Counted from the stretch's first letter, positions 1 through 9,602 are shown. The stretch: 64,000 nt of DNA from Pedobacter frigiditerrae (GCF_032678705.1 NZ_JAVTSS010000002.1:1612001-1676000); one strand, 5' to 3'. The notes: generated by a model from the sequence alone, not told the origin. A program made the numbers and translations.

Positions 1-11
1 CCCGATTTTAA

Positions 12-674
12 ATGAGAAGAATACTTTTTATAGCTGCGCTTAGCTTTTCCTTAAGCCCAGTTTTTGCCCAGATTTATATTGATCCTACAACAGCTGGTGC
101 CATGGCCGCCCACTCTGGGGTGATCAACGGCCAGCTAAATAGGACAAATGACAACCTTACACTTATACAGCGAGGGCAGCTGGCTGTAACAGGCCAGTTG
201 GTCATTGTCAACGATCTGCAGCAGCAGATCTATCGCGGACTTAGTGAAGTATCCGGAGCAGTGCGTTCGCTGCTTGCCATCCAGGATATTGCAGAGATCA
301 GTATGGATATCGTTGAAGATGTAAACAAGGCCGTTTCACTTGCCCAAAGCAACCCCGCACTGCTTTTGTTTGCAGAGGGTGGCGCACGAGAATTCAAGCG
401 AAGGGGAACTGCGCTTGCCACGGAGGTAAGCTCATTTGTATTGCAGGGAGGCGTAAATAACCTGATGGATTCGGGCGAACGGGCCAAATTGCTCAATAGG
501 ATCAGGACGGAGCTGATGATACTACGAGGTGTCGCCTACGGTATGCAGCGCACGATGTTCTGGGCAAAACAGCGCGGCATACTGAACTCCCTGAACCCAT
601 ATGCAGGCTATATCAATATTGATATGCAGATCGCAGATGACATTATCAGAAACGCTAAATACCTAAAACAATGA
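12..674 (+). CDS. Exported conjugation-operon protein, tandem paralogue 1
   Basis: 220 residues starting with a signal peptide (MRRILFIAALSFSLSPVFAQ), so the protein is exported. It belongs to a run of three similar proteins (217-223 residues) in front of TraJ. The second half is mostly helical and ends in a motif ADDIIRN shared with its neighbours. I do not recognise a named family. Its place at the head of the visible tra genes, directly before the VirB6-like TraJ, suggests a periplasmic or surface part of the mating apparatus; that role is inferred. It overlaps the next start by four bases (ATGA), which indicates translational coupling. Upstream genes of the operon lie outside the window. 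Confidence 0.8.
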   Translation: MRRILFIAALSFSLSPVFAQIYIDPTTAGAMAAHSGVINGQLNRTNDNLTLIQRGQLAVTGQLVIVNDLQQQIYRGLSEVSGAVRSLLAIQDIAEISMDIVEDVNKAVSLAQSNPALLLFAEGGAREFKRRGTALATEVSSFVLQGGVNNLMDSGERAKLLNRIRTELMILRGVAYGMQRTMFWAKQRGILNSLNPYAGYINIDMQIADDIIRNAKYLKQ

Positions 675-1324
675 GAGCGATAATTTTTATAGGCTGTTTG
701 CTTTTGGTCCTGCACCAAAAGTCATTTGGCCAGCTTAACGTGGAACTGATCCATCAATTGGTTTCAGAGAGCAAAAGCGAACACAGCAGGCAGGATGAGG
801 CAAAGAATAAGCAGGCGATTGCCTCCGCCAATGAAGAGGTCAATAGGGCACAGATGGGCAAGCTGAAGATAAAGTACCGTGAACTGCAACAACGTTTTCA
901 TACCGTAGGGCTGGCTATCGATGCGGCGCAAATCGGACTTGAAGCTGTCCCGGTCGTCTCGGAAATCATCCGGCAGCAAAATATAATTTACCAATTGGCA
1001 AATGATAATCCTATCCTGATCGCGCTTGCTTTTCAGACAGAAAAAGACCTTGCCGACCGCGCGAGGATGCTGGCAAATTATATAGCTGGCCTAGCGCTGA
1101 GCATTGGCGATATCAACCAGATGAAGGCGAGCGACCGCAAAATTCTTTTTTCGCACGCACTTACCGAACTCCGGCTGATAGAGGGCGCGAGCAAAGGACT
1201 GGCGGTAGCCATGTTACAGGCAAGTTATAAGCGCTCCAATAATCCATTCGCTGATTTCGTGAACCAGGATAAACAGCTTGTCGATGAAATAATCCGCAAC
1301 GCAGCCATCCTTAAAAATCCATAA
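671..1324 (+). CDS. Exported conjugation-operon protein, tandem paralogue 2
   Basis: 217 residues with an N-terminal signal peptide ending near SFGQ. It is the most diverged of the three tandem paralogues, but it keeps the same plan: a helical, charged central part, then a region with FADFVNQD, then the terminal motif VDEIIRN. The first third is rich in Lys, Glu and Gln and may form a coiled coil. It overlaps the preceding gene by four bases and is followed three bases later by paralogue 3, so all three are surely co-transcribed. The function is unknown and a structural role in the conjugation machinery is an inference from position. Confidence 0.8.
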   Translation: MRAIIFIGCLLLVLHQKSFGQLNVELIHQLVSESKSEHSRQDEAKNKQAIASANEEVNRAQMGKLKIKYRELQQRFHTVGLAIDAAQIGLEAVPVVSEIIRQQNIIYQLANDNPILIALAFQTEKDLADRARMLANYIAGLALSIGDINQMKASDRKILFSHALTELRLIEGASKGLAVAMLQASYKRSNNPFADFVNQDKQLVDEIIRNAAILKNP

Positions 1325-1327
1325 TAC

Positions 1328-1999
1328 ATGAGGTATACGATATTAATAACCGCCGTTCTCTTGCTTATTACCGGAGAAGCGTTAAGAGCGCAGTCCGTGG
1401 TCTTTGATCCCGAACATTTTGCAATTGTAAATGAAAATGGTGCCGTACGCCTGGCGGCCGAAAATACCCATAACAACTATCTGAATACCATTCGCATTCG
1501 GCTGGACGATATCAACCTGAATATCAGTTCGGTGGTATTGGTCCAGACCCTCATTCATAATTCCCTTACCCAGGTCAATCAGGCGCTCAAGAGTGGAATC
1601 GCTGCTACCCAGATAGTCCAGATAAGTTCCGATATCGTCAGAGAAAGCAACGCAATGATTGCGATTGCAAGCTCTGAGCCTTACCTGCTGCTTTTCGCCG
1701 AGGACGTGGCTCGCCAGATGAAATCCCGCGGAATCACCTTGGTCAGTGAAGTATCGGCCTTTGTGCTTAAGGAAGGGAGCAACGTACTGATGGATTATGA
1801 GAAGAGGGACGCGCTGTTGCGCAAGATTATTCTGGAGCTGAAAGTTATGAGGGCCCTGTGCTACAGCATGGGCAGGTCTATGTATTGGGCCAAAGTAAAC
1901 GGCGTACTTAAAACAGCCAATCCCTATCGGAATTTTGTCAACCAAGATGCCCGGATGGCAGATGATATTATCCGCAATTATCAACTTTTAAAACAATAA
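1328..1999 (+). CDS. Exported conjugation-operon protein, tandem paralogue 3
   Basis: 223 residues with a signal peptide. It is clearly homologous to the protein at 12-674: both have a block reading LLLFAE, then RG.TL..EVS.FVL, then LMD, a helical part with MxRxMxWAK, a segment ANPYRNF or LNPYAGY, and the same end ADDIIRN. It lies one base upstream of the next exported protein. The repeated gene plan suggests tandem duplication followed by divergence of subunits of one assembly. No enzymatic motif is seen. Confidence 0.8.
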   Translation: MRYTILITAVLLLITGEALRAQSVVFDPEHFAIVNENGAVRLAAENTHNNYLNTIRIRLDDINLNISSVVLVQTLIHNSLTQVNQALKSGIAATQIVQISSDIVRESNAMIAIASSEPYLLLFAEDVARQMKSRGITLVSEVSAFVLKEGSNVLMDYEKRDALLRKIILELKVMRALCYSMGRSMYWAKVNGVLKTANPYRNFVNQDARMADDIIRNYQLLKQ

Positions 2000-2000
2000 A

Positions 2001-2783
2001 ATGATGAAGAAATACCTTTTAATCGCATTGCTCAGCCTGCTAACCTTGGCAGTATCCGCCCAGCGTATCATTCGTGACAGGCATATCGTCAATCAGCAGG
2101 AACGCATGGTGTTCAAGCAATGGAGCAAGAGCAAGTTTACCCCAACCAGTGGTTTCCTGGGTCTGAACCCAAACTATCTGCTAACCTGGGCATGGCACCC
2201 TGATTACCCCAAAAACGACCTGCGCCCTTTGGGGCCTGCCGGGCCGCAGACCCAAAGACTGGCCTTTGCGGCCGCAATGCAGAATACCGAAAATGCCTAT
2301 AAGCTCCATGCCGATACCCTAAGAAATACAGTAGTTACCGAAGCGGTTAACTATTCTGCCATCTTTTCCAATGCCGATCCCTTATGGATGCTGTATTACA
2401 GACACGAATTTGAACCGCTCCTAGACCAGCAGGATGAAGAGCTTTTGTCAAATGTTTCAACAAAGGAAAGAGACTATCTCGTCCGAACCGGGGTCTACGA
2501 ATGGTACCTCGAAGAATCTGATGGCATCAGGGAACGCCTCGACGGAGCCATGAATACTACGGTGGACCGCGGCTCTAGGATACTGGCCTATCACCGTCTG
2601 TTTTTGGAATACCGAAAATTGAATACCGCTTGGGAAGCCAAAAAACAGTATGCCCGGAAATTCCTCTCACTGAGCGAATCGGCCGGCAAGATGAAGTCCA
2701 GGGAACAGCCCATTGTCCAAAGCCAAGGCTACCGTACCGATCAACAGATCGCAGATGATATCCTTCGCAAATCAAAACTTTAG
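2001..2783 (+). CDS. Exported tra-operon protein upstream of TraJ
   Basis: 260 residues with a signal peptide ending near VSAQ. The sequence is rich in Trp, Tyr and Arg and unlike the three preceding paralogues through most of its length, but it ends in IADDILRKSKL, the same type of C-terminal motif. It sits six bases upstream of TraJ, where Bacteroidetes conjugative transposons often carry an exported protein of unknown function (possibly the DUF5045 type; not certain). An ATG at 2001 or 2004 could be used. A periplasmic role in mating-pair assembly is inferred from the operon only. Confidence 0.75.
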   Translation: MMKKYLLIALLSLLTLAVSAQRIIRDRHIVNQQERMVFKQWSKSKFTPTSGFLGLNPNYLLTWAWHPDYPKNDLRPLGPAGPQTQRLAFAAAMQNTENAYKLHADTLRNTVVTEAVNYSAIFSNADPLWMLYYRHEFEPLLDQQDEELLSNVSTKERDYLVRTGVYEWYLEESDGIRERLDGAMNTTVDRGSRILAYHRLFLEYRKLNTAWEAKKQYARKFLSLSESAGKMKSREQPIVQSQGYRTDQQIADDILRKSKL

Positions 2784-2789
2784 ATCAAC

Positions 2790-3941
2790 ATGATGAACAT
2801 AATCAATTCACTGACCGGCACCGCCGGTTTTAAGAACGTTCTCTTTGTGCAATCAGGTTCCGGTGAAGTGCCGGATTCCTTTAAAAAGACCTTTAATTTT
2901 TTGCAGGGCAACGGTGTGTACGAGGAAGGTATGATGCATTTTCTGAAAGCGATGAAGAATACCATATGGACACATTATGATGCCTTTATTGCCGATGCAC
3001 AGGCATTATCCGCAATTTTTATGCTCATTTTTTTCGCCGTCAAATCCTATGAAATGATGTCCGGGGATAAAAAAATGGAAATCATGCCCTTGCTCCGACC
3101 TTTCGGGCTGGTGATGGTCATTCTCTGGTGGTCCACTTTTACTAGGGTGGTCGCCTATCCGACCGATCTAGTAGCAAACAAAACTGAGCTCATGTTCAAC
3201 GATAGCCAGACAGAAGTCAATAACCTGCGTATGGAACGTGCCCAGCTTATGGTACAGGTAGCCGATCAACTGCTGACCGTACAGGCGCAGACCGAAACCG
3301 CAAAACAGGAAGCTGATACCTGGTATGAAAATGCCTGGGAATCTGTCAAGTCGACGGTCAAGGAAGGCTTTGCCGAGGTATGGAATCCGATCGTGGAACT
3401 GCGCAACCGCATGCAGGTCGGCCTTCAGCTACTGGCCAGCTCGATCCTTGAAACACTGGCGCTTTGGATCCTTCGCATCTGCGTATACATCATCTTTATC
3501 ATACAGATTATTTTTTCTACCATACTGATTATACTCGGGCCGTTTTCCGTTGCGATCAGCATCCTTCCCGCGTTCAGGGACAGCTTCAGTACCTGGGTTG
3601 CCCGTTTTATTTCGGTCAACCTATATACCGGCATCGGTTTTTTGGTACTCTATGTTGCCAGTCTTTTCCAGCATTATGCAATGGAAGCAGAGATCAGCCG
3701 ATATAAAGAACTGGTCGGCACATCTGGTGAAAGCCTAGAAAAGCTGGGCTGGTTCGCAGGTAACGGCCTACTTTCTTTCGGGATCGTAATCGTGACCTTT
3801 TTGATCGGCGGGTTGACCATGCTGACCGTTCCAAGCATCAGCACCTGGATAGTATCTACCTCAGGTATCAGTTCCGCCGCATCAACAATGGGGCGCGGTG
3901 CTTCCAATATGTCCAGGTTGCTCACCAAAATGATGAAATAA
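2790..3941 (+). CDS. traJ: Conjugative transposon protein TraJ (VirB6-like)
   Basis: 383 residues, polytopic inner-membrane protein of the type IV secretion channel. Hydrophobic segments occur around residues 70-90 and 107-125, a long pair lies near residues 215-265, and others near 275-300 and 325-350, with a hydrophilic Gln/Glu-rich stretch between them (about 130-200). Length, topology and position before TraK and TraM match TraJ of Bacteroidetes conjugative transposons, a VirB6-like component. Its stop overlaps the TraK start by one base (TAATG), so the genes are translationally coupled. Confidence 0.88.
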   Translation: MMNIINSLTGTAGFKNVLFVQSGSGEVPDSFKKTFNFLQGNGVYEEGMMHFLKAMKNTIWTHYDAFIADAQALSAIFMLIFFAVKSYEMMSGDKKMEIMPLLRPFGLVMVILWWSTFTRVVAYPTDLVANKTELMFNDSQTEVNNLRMERAQLMVQVADQLLTVQAQTETAKQEADTWYENAWESVKSTVKEGFAEVWNPIVELRNRMQVGLQLLASSILETLALWILRICVYIIFIIQIIFSTILIILGPFSVAISILPAFRDSFSTWVARFISVNLYTGIGFLVLYVASLFQHYAMEAEISRYKELVGTSGESLEKLGWFAGNGLLSFGIVIVTFLIGGLTMLTVPSISTWIVSTSGISSAASTMGRGASNMSRLLTKMMK

Positions 3942-4561
3942 TGATTATCAAAAACATAGAGGCCAAAGTGCGCCTCGCCACTTTTCTATCTGCCGGGAGT
4001 TTTGTTATGGCCGGGACTATCGTGCTCATCGTTTCCTTTTTTGCCTATCGCCAAGTTTCCGATGCCCGCAAGAGCGTATATGTACTGGACGCGAACAGCG
4101 TACCCTTACTGGCAAGGCAGACCAACCTGCAGATGAACCGTGCCGCAGAATACCGCTCGCATGTCAATCTTTTCCACAGCCTGTTCTTTTCGCTGACCCC
4201 TGACGACAAGTACATCGAATACCAGATGAAAAAGGCGATGTACCTGGTTGACGAGAGCGGAGCATTACAGTACAATAACCTCAAAGAGAAAGGCTTTTTC
4301 AATTCTATCCTTTCTTCCAGCGCGGTGCTGACCCTTCAGACCGATTCCATCTTTATCGATGATGTCCGAAAATATTTCCGCTATTACGGCCGGCAGAAAA
4401 TAGACCGCCGTAGCTCTACTATCATCCGCTCGCTGGTAACAGAGGGGTATCTGAAAGACCTCGAAATCCGCTCGGACAACAATCCCCATGCAGTGCTCAT
4501 TACCCGCTGGAAAACATTGGAAAATAAAGACCTCGAAAATGTACAGAAAAACTCATTTTAA
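3941..4561 (+). CDS. traK: Conjugative transposon protein TraK (VirB8-like)
   Basis: 206 residues. One transmembrane helix near residues 16-36 follows a short cytoplasmic N terminus (MIIKNIEAKVRLATF). The rest is a periplasmic domain with the family-typical stretch around NRAAEYRSHVNLFHSLFF. TraK is the VirB8-like assembly factor that links inner and outer parts of the mating channel. The gene is coupled to traJ, and its 3' end overlaps the next small gene by 23 bases. Confidence 0.9.
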   Translation: MIIKNIEAKVRLATFLSAGSFVMAGTIVLIVSFFAYRQVSDARKSVYVLDANSVPLLARQTNLQMNRAAEYRSHVNLFHSLFFSLTPDDKYIEYQMKKAMYLVDESGALQYNNLKEKGFFNSILSSSAVLTLQTDSIFIDDVRKYFRYYGRQKIDRRSSTIIRSLVTEGYLKDLEIRSDNNPHAVLITRWKTLENKDLENVQKNSF

Positions 4562-4964
4562 GACCCGCCCTGATCTATACAAGGAACTCGGCAAAGAGTT
4601 CGGAAGCTATTTTCTTCAGATTGGAGCTTTTTGGAAGCGGATCAGTGCCAGATATCCTGCGCAGATATTTGCGGTCATGGTAACCAGCATCCTGCTTTCG
4701 GGCATACTTGCCTTTACCGTTATGAGGGTTAAGGTTACCAAGCCGCTACCGTCTATCAGCGGTTCCGGTTCGGATATGTCACAGGGACTGGGCCAGATCG
4801 TCGGCGCTGGGCAGGCACTTAAAAAAGTACTCGACCTGCAAAACCAGATCAATACCGTGCTGCATAAGGACAGCCTTACGGCAAAGGACAGCCTGCTTGT
4901 CAAAAACGCAATCGGACAACTGGAAAACATCCATCACGAGCTCAATACAAAATCAAACCATTAA
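4539..4964 (+). CDS. Small single-pass membrane protein between TraK and TraM (TraL-like)
   Basis: 141 residues when started at the ATG at 4539 (MYRKTHFKTRP). A longer in-frame start at 4488 would lie deep inside traK and is less likely. There is one membrane helix around residues 43-62 (FAVMVTSILLSGILAFTVM), then a short Gly/Ser-rich linker and a helical C-terminal tail. Position and size fit the small TraL-like proteins placed between TraK and TraM in Bacteroidetes transfer operons. That assignment rests on synteny and not on a motif. Confidence 0.7.
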   Translation: MYRKTHFKTRPDLYKELGKEFGSYFLQIGAFWKRISARYPAQIFAVMVTSILLSGILAFTVMRVKVTKPLPSISGSGSDMSQGLGQIVGAGQALKKVLDLQNQINTVLHKDSLTAKDSLLVKNAIGQLENIHHELNTKSNH

Positions 4965-4966
4965 TT

Positions 4967-6178
4967 ATGAAAATCAATTTTAAGCAACCTCGGTACATGC
5001 TGCCGCTGATCCTGCTGCCTTTTTTGTGCCTGTTCTTTTACGCATGGAAAAGCAGTTTCGGCAAAGAGGCACCCGTACATAAAAAAGGAAATACACTACA
5101 GGAAAATGTTGCAGACGTTTCCCAAGATGTAAAGAACAAGGGCCTTGAAGATAAATTGGATGCCTACCGAAAGCAGTATAAAGATGCGGACGGTTATACC
5201 GCCGTTGGCGAAATAGGCGAAGAACAGACCGGGAGGCAAAATGTGCCCGATCTCTATAACCTGACGGAAAAGCGCATGCTAGATTCAATCGAAAGGGAAA
5301 TGAAACGTAAGTACGGCAACGGCATCTCTGAACCTCGCAAGATGCATACTTCATTTACCGACCTCAACCCCAGACCACGGCAGGCAAGGAATTATGATCC
5401 GGACCGAGACCTTGCAACCGCACTTTCCAAACTTAAACAGCAACCTCCAGCTCCAATGCAGTCTACAAGTTCAGCGCAGACAGAACCGATGAAGATTTTT
5501 CGGGAACAGATGTCGCTGATCGACAGTATGGGCAAGGCGAATGATCCCGAATACAGGTCCGAGCAGGCCAGGGAGAAAGCTATGGCACTTGCAGAAAAAG
5601 AGATGAGAAATGCGAAAAAGCTGAGTGTTTCCAAAACCTCGGCATCTGCATCGCTTTTCAATACCATTTCACCAGTTACAGAAGGAAGCTTTATCCGAGC
5701 CATTGTAGATCAGAATATCACAGGGTATGCAGGGTCAAGGCTTCGCATCCGCCTACTGGATGATATGAGCGCAGGAAGGTTCCTGATAAAAAAAGGAACT
5801 TATCTGTACGCCCAGATCACAGGTTTTACAGGCCAGCGGGTCAACCTGTCGATCAGTTCTGTTTTTCAGGAAAACAATATCCTGCCGGTCAGATTGGATA
5901 TTTACGACAATGACGGCTTGCCAGGGCTTTATGTGCCTGCATCTGCTTTCAGGGAATTTTCAAAAGCACTTGGAAGCGATGCCAGCCAGGGCTTCACCAT
6001 TCAGCAACAGGCTGAAAACAACAACCAGCTGGTGATGAGCATGGTCCAAAAGATGTTCCAGTCTACCACCACTGCCGTCAGCAAGTTGGTACGAAGCAAC
6101 AAGGCAAAACTGAAGTACAATACAGAGGTCTATCTTATCGACCCCGAAGAACTTAAAAATACCCAAAGCAAATATTAA
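4967..6178 (+). CDS. traM: Conjugative transposon protein TraM (VirB10-like)
   Basis: 403 residues. An N-terminal membrane helix (about residues 9-25) is followed by a long, charged, low-complexity periplasmic region (about 35-215) and a compact C-terminal domain (about 225-400) beginning with SFIRAIVDQNITGYAGSRLR. That domain is characteristic of conjugative transposon TraM, the VirB10-like protein spanning the envelope. The gene begins two bases after the stop of the preceding gene and is followed 11 bases later by traN, the usual order. Confidence 0.92.
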   Translation: MKINFKQPRYMLPLILLPFLCLFFYAWKSSFGKEAPVHKKGNTLQENVADVSQDVKNKGLEDKLDAYRKQYKDADGYTAVGEIGEEQTGRQNVPDLYNLTEKRMLDSIEREMKRKYGNGISEPRKMHTSFTDLNPRPRQARNYDPDRDLATALSKLKQQPPAPMQSTSSAQTEPMKIFREQMSLIDSMGKANDPEYRSEQAREKAMALAEKEMRNAKKLSVSKTSASASLFNTISPVTEGSFIRAIVDQNITGYAGSRLRIRLLDDMSAGRFLIKKGTYLYAQITGFTGQRVNLSISSVFQENNILPVRLDIYDNDGLPGLYVPASAFREFSKALGSDASQGFTIQQQAENNNQLVMSMVQKMFQSTTTAVSKLVRSNKAKLKYNTEVYLIDPEELKNTQSKY

Positions 6179-6189
6179 CCCACCTCATT

Positions 6190-7032
6190 ATGAAGAAATC
6201 TATTGTTTTTTTGATGGCCATCTTTTTGATGGTCCAAGGGCTCTATGCCCAGCAACAGCCAGTTATGAACCGCAAAGACCTGCCCGAAATAGCTATCGGA
6301 CCAAATATTTCACTGCACTTTATTTCCCCTGAGCCCATTCAGTATGTGGATATATCCACGAATGCCATTGCGGGAGACCTGCCGTTAAAGAATGTGCTGC
6401 GGTTAAAGATCGTGCCTGATTCCGCCAAGCACTTTGAGCTACCAGGTAAAATGGCGGGTATCGTTACGATCGTTGGGGAAAGCTTTATCGCACAGTACAA
6501 CCTGCTCTACATCGACAGCCCTGCGCCCACAGTTCCCGCGCAGATCAATATCCTGCCGGAACATACCCGCCCGCTGGAAGTGCCGGGAATAAACCTGACC
6601 TCCAAAGAAATGCAGGATTTTGCCGTAAAGATCCTAACTGAGCCAACAGGGGTCAGCCTTCGTAAATCCAAGGCATATGGACTACAGTCCAGACTAAATC
6701 ATATCTATGCAGTTGGAGACCACATTTTTTTGGACATCAGCTATTTCAATAAGAGCAACCTGTCTTATCAGATCGATGAACAGCGCTTTAAGATAGAGGA
6801 TAAAAAAATCACCAAAGCGACCAATGTCCAGTCCGTTGAAATCAGTCCGGTCTGGCAGCTGTATACGAATACATCGTTTAAAAAACGGTACAGGAACGTA
6901 TATGTGCTGAAAAAGGCAACCTTTCCAGGCAACAAGATTCTGAATATCGAACTGACCGAAAAACAGATTTCAGGCAGGGTGCTCACCCTTCAGATCAGAT
7001 ACAGCGATATACTGAAAGCAGACAGTCTATAA
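6190..7032 (+). CDS. traN: Conjugative transposon protein TraN (DUF4138, VirB9-like)
   Basis: 280 residues with a clear signal peptide (MKKSIVFLMAIFLMVQGLYA). The mature part is beta-rich, with the family-like stretch LHFISPEPIQYVDIST early on and a C-terminal domain containing KKRYRNVYVLKKATFPG. These are features of TraN (DUF4138), the outer-membrane-associated VirB9-like component that pairs with TraM. It directly follows traM. A 54-base gap separates it from the coupling protein gene. Confidence 0.9.
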   Translation: MKKSIVFLMAIFLMVQGLYAQQQPVMNRKDLPEIAIGPNISLHFISPEPIQYVDISTNAIAGDLPLKNVLRLKIVPDSAKHFELPGKMAGIVTIVGESFIAQYNLLYIDSPAPTVPAQINILPEHTRPLEVPGINLTSKEMQDFAVKILTEPTGVSLRKSKAYGLQSRLNHIYAVGDHIFLDISYFNKSNLSYQIDEQRFKIEDKKITKATNVQSVEISPVWQLYTNTSFKKRYRNVYVLKKATFPGNKILNIELTEKQISGRVLTLQIRYSDILKADSL

Positions 7033-7086
7033 ATTTCCAGGGAGGCAAGCCAGTGGCTTTTTCCGCCCATCAAATGCAAACTACTT

Positions 7087-9126
7087 ATGGAAGAAACCAA
7101 AGAACAGCAGAGCCTACACCGCTTCCTGCAGTTTGGCATCTATTTGTCTGTACTGATCGAAATCTTCCTGTTTTTTTATGCCGATAGATTACTTGCTCAG
7201 GATCATGTGGACAAATACAGCCTGCGCTTTTTCGCTGTCAGGCTCGCCAAGATACCATTCTATCATCAGCTACTTTACAGCAAGCTATTTACCCTGCTGC
7301 TGATCTGCCTGGTTTCAGTAGGAACGCTCAGCAGAAAAAATAAGGACCTCAACCCCAAAAACCATATCGTTTATCCACTATCCGCGGGACTTCTCATCTT
7401 CTTCTCGGGGATATGGTTCCAGGGAAGGCAACCGCCCGCCATTTGGATTGGCGCCGGTTGGTCCGATCTTGCCTATATCGCAAGCGCGATAGCCGGAACC
7501 CTGCTGATCCATGTTGCCATGGATAATGTTTCCAAGATCATCAGCTCAAAACTGGGCAAGGATAAGTGGAACATAGAGGGCGAATCATTTATGCAGCCTG
7601 TAAAGCCAATAGACACGCCCTACTCGGTGAACATACCAATGCTGTTCTATTATAAAAAGAAAGTGCGAAAAGGGTTCATACCCTTGGCAAATCTCTTCAG
7701 GAGCCTGCTTTTGGTTTCGGTGCCAGGAGGAGGGAAAACTTTTTCGGTGATCATACCCATCATCAAGCAGTTCATTGCCAAATCTTTCACCTTATGTGTA
7801 TACGATATCAAATACCCGGATCTTGCAAAGGTTGCCTATCATCATTATCTTCTGGCCAAACAGAATGGCAGATGCCTCGATTATAAATTTCACGTCATCA
7901 ACCTTAATGAGCCCGAGAAAAGCCGGCGGTTAAACCCCTGGAAAAGGCAGTACCTAAAGACGCTTGCCGATGCATCTGAAACTGCCGAAGCTTTGGTCGA
8001 AGCCATGAAGAAGGGCGACCGCTCAGGTGGCAGCGACCAGTTTTTTACCCAATCGGCCATTAATTTTCTGGCTGCCTGCATCTATTTTTTTAGCAGGTAC
8101 GAGGATGGGCGGTATTCGAGCCTGCCACATGTACTTTCTTTTTTGAACCTAAAATACGATGAGATTTTCAGCACGCTTTTTTCAGAAACTGAACTGGTAT
8201 CGCTATTGTCCCCATTCAGGAGTGCTTACGATGCCAAAGCTTTCGACCAGCTCGAAGGACAGGTTGGAACCCTTAAAATCTTTATCAGTCGCCTCGCTAC
8301 AAAGGAAACTTTTTGGGTATTTAGCGGAGATGATTTTGAGCTAAAGATCAGCGATCCCAAAAACCCATCGATCCTTGTTCTTGCCAACGATCCATCGACG
8401 CAGAGCATCAACTCGGCGTGCTATTCGGTTGTGCTGAACAGGGTGACCAAGCTTGTAAATACAAAGGGCAACCTTCCCGTCGGACTGGTGATTGATGAGG
8501 CACCAAGCCTTTATATCTATCGCATCGAACAGGTTTTGAGCCAAGCCAGGAGCAATTTGGTGGCATCTGTGCTGGGCATCCAGAGCCTTCAGCAATTCCA
8601 GCAGCAGTATGGCAAGGAAACAGCCGCTACAATCACTTCTGTTGTCGGGAATGTTCTCTCTGGCTCGGTGCAGAATAAGGATACGCTTGAATGGCTGGAA
8701 AGACTTTTCGGCAAGGTAAAACAGGAAGGCGAAAGTTTGAGCATTGACCGTAGCAAGGTATCAGTTTCCCTGAGCGAAAAGCTCGAACCATTAATTCCCG
8801 CAGGCAAGATAGCAACGCTGCGGGCTGGGGAAATGGTAGGACTGATCGCTTCGGATGCCGTAGAAACCTATACCGGGAAATACCAGCCATCAGCGGTTAA
8901 CTGCCGCATCAATCTAGATGTGCAGGCCATCAAAAAAGAAGAGAAGGGATATCGCGACCTACCGGTCTATTATGATTTCAGCGGAAGGAAAGACGAAGTC
9001 CTTCGGCAGAATTTTCACCGTATCAACCGGGAGGTCCAGGAGCTTGTAAGCCTCTTCAGGCCCTCTCCGCCAACTGCCACCATACCACAGCCTAAAGGAA
9101 TGATGAAACAGACCTTTAAAAAGTAA
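7087..9126 (+). CDS. traG: Type IV coupling protein (TraG/VirD4-like ATPase)
   Basis: 679 residues. The N-terminal part carries about four hydrophobic segments up to residue 160. A P-loop VPGGGKT follows (K217, T218) with a Walker B acidic pair VIDEAPS (D470, E471), as in VirD4/TraG coupling ATPases that bring the relaxosome to the transfer channel. The late motif with QARSNLVASVLGIQSLQQF also fits the family. No relaxase gene is present in the window, so the DNA-processing genes must lie elsewhere in the element. A 54-base gap separates it from traN. Confidence 0.92.
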   Translation: MEETKEQQSLHRFLQFGIYLSVLIEIFLFFYADRLLAQDHVDKYSLRFFAVRLAKIPFYHQLLYSKLFTLLLICLVSVGTLSRKNKDLNPKNHIVYPLSAGLLIFFSGIWFQGRQPPAIWIGAGWSDLAYIASAIAGTLLIHVAMDNVSKIISSKLGKDKWNIEGESFMQPVKPIDTPYSVNIPMLFYYKKKVRKGFIPLANLFRSLLLVSVPGGGKTFSVIIPIIKQFIAKSFTLCVYDIKYPDLAKVAYHHYLLAKQNGRCLDYKFHVINLNEPEKSRRLNPWKRQYLKTLADASETAEALVEAMKKGDRSGGSDQFFTQSAINFLAACIYFFSRYEDGRYSSLPHVLSFLNLKYDEIFSTLFSETELVSLLSPFRSAYDAKAFDQLEGQVGTLKIFISRLATKETFWVFSGDDFELKISDPKNPSILVLANDPSTQSINSACYSVVLNRVTKLVNTKGNLPVGLVIDEAPSLYIYRIEQVLSQARSNLVASVLGIQSLQQFQQQYGKETAATITSVVGNVLSGSVQNKDTLEWLERLFGKVKQEGESLSIDRSKVSVSLSEKLEPLIPAGKIATLRAGEMVGLIASDAVETYTGKYQPSAVNCRINLDVQAIKKEEKGYRDLPVYYDFSGRKDEVLRQNFHRINREVQELVSLFRPSPPTATIPQPKGMMKQTFKK

Positions 9127-9173
9127 ATGCAGCCAACCTTGAGAGACAATTTTTTCACTTAACCTCTAATATT

Positions 9174-9602
9174 ATGGACGATTTAACAGGGAACCTGGTC
9201 ATGGTACACCCTAAATTAGAAAACGATCCCGTAAACCGTCAGGCGCAGGTCGGGATCATCACCAGCGCAGACCTCGCCAAAGATGAGGTGTACGTCGGTT
9301 TTGGCAACAGCCCGCTTGGCCTTTATTCAACAAACGCCTTACTGGTGCTTAAACCCCACAATGATCTCTATCAGGATATATTGACCAATATCAAAAATAT
9401 GGATACACCAGACTTTAAAACACTGATGGAAATTACCATTCTTCAGGAAAAAGGCTCGGTAAACTCCCTTCGCGATGCCATCGAACTGGCGGCGACCAAT
9501 GAAAGGACACTGGCCTACAGTACGGTTTCACTTCAGGATAAGCTTGGTCTTGTCAGGGAAGAAAGTCACCAACAACAGATCACCGCCGGCGTTGGCCGAT
9601 AA
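9174..9602 (+). CDS. Conserved ICE hypothetical protein
   Basis: 142 residues, soluble, no signal peptide or membrane helix. The N-terminal half (GNLVMVHPKLENDPVNRQAQ) looks like a small beta domain. The C-terminal half is helical (about residues 75-130). Its gene lies 47 bases after the coupling protein and ten bases before the M23 peptidase, so it is part of the transfer-associated operon. I cannot assign a function. Confidence 0.75.
   Translation: MDDLTGNLVMVHPKLENDPVNRQAQVGIITSADLAKDEVYVGFGNSPLGLYSTNALLVLKPHNDLYQDILTNIKNMDTPDFKTLMEITILQEKGSVNSLRDAIELAATNERTLAYSTVSLQDKLGLVREESHQQQITAGVGR

Noticed and set aside
1382..1984. Long open frame of 200 codons on the minus strand
   Set aside because: It lies wholly inside the plus-strand paralogue 3 gene, has no recognisable domain or signal, and the plus-strand frame is supported by homology to its neighbours.
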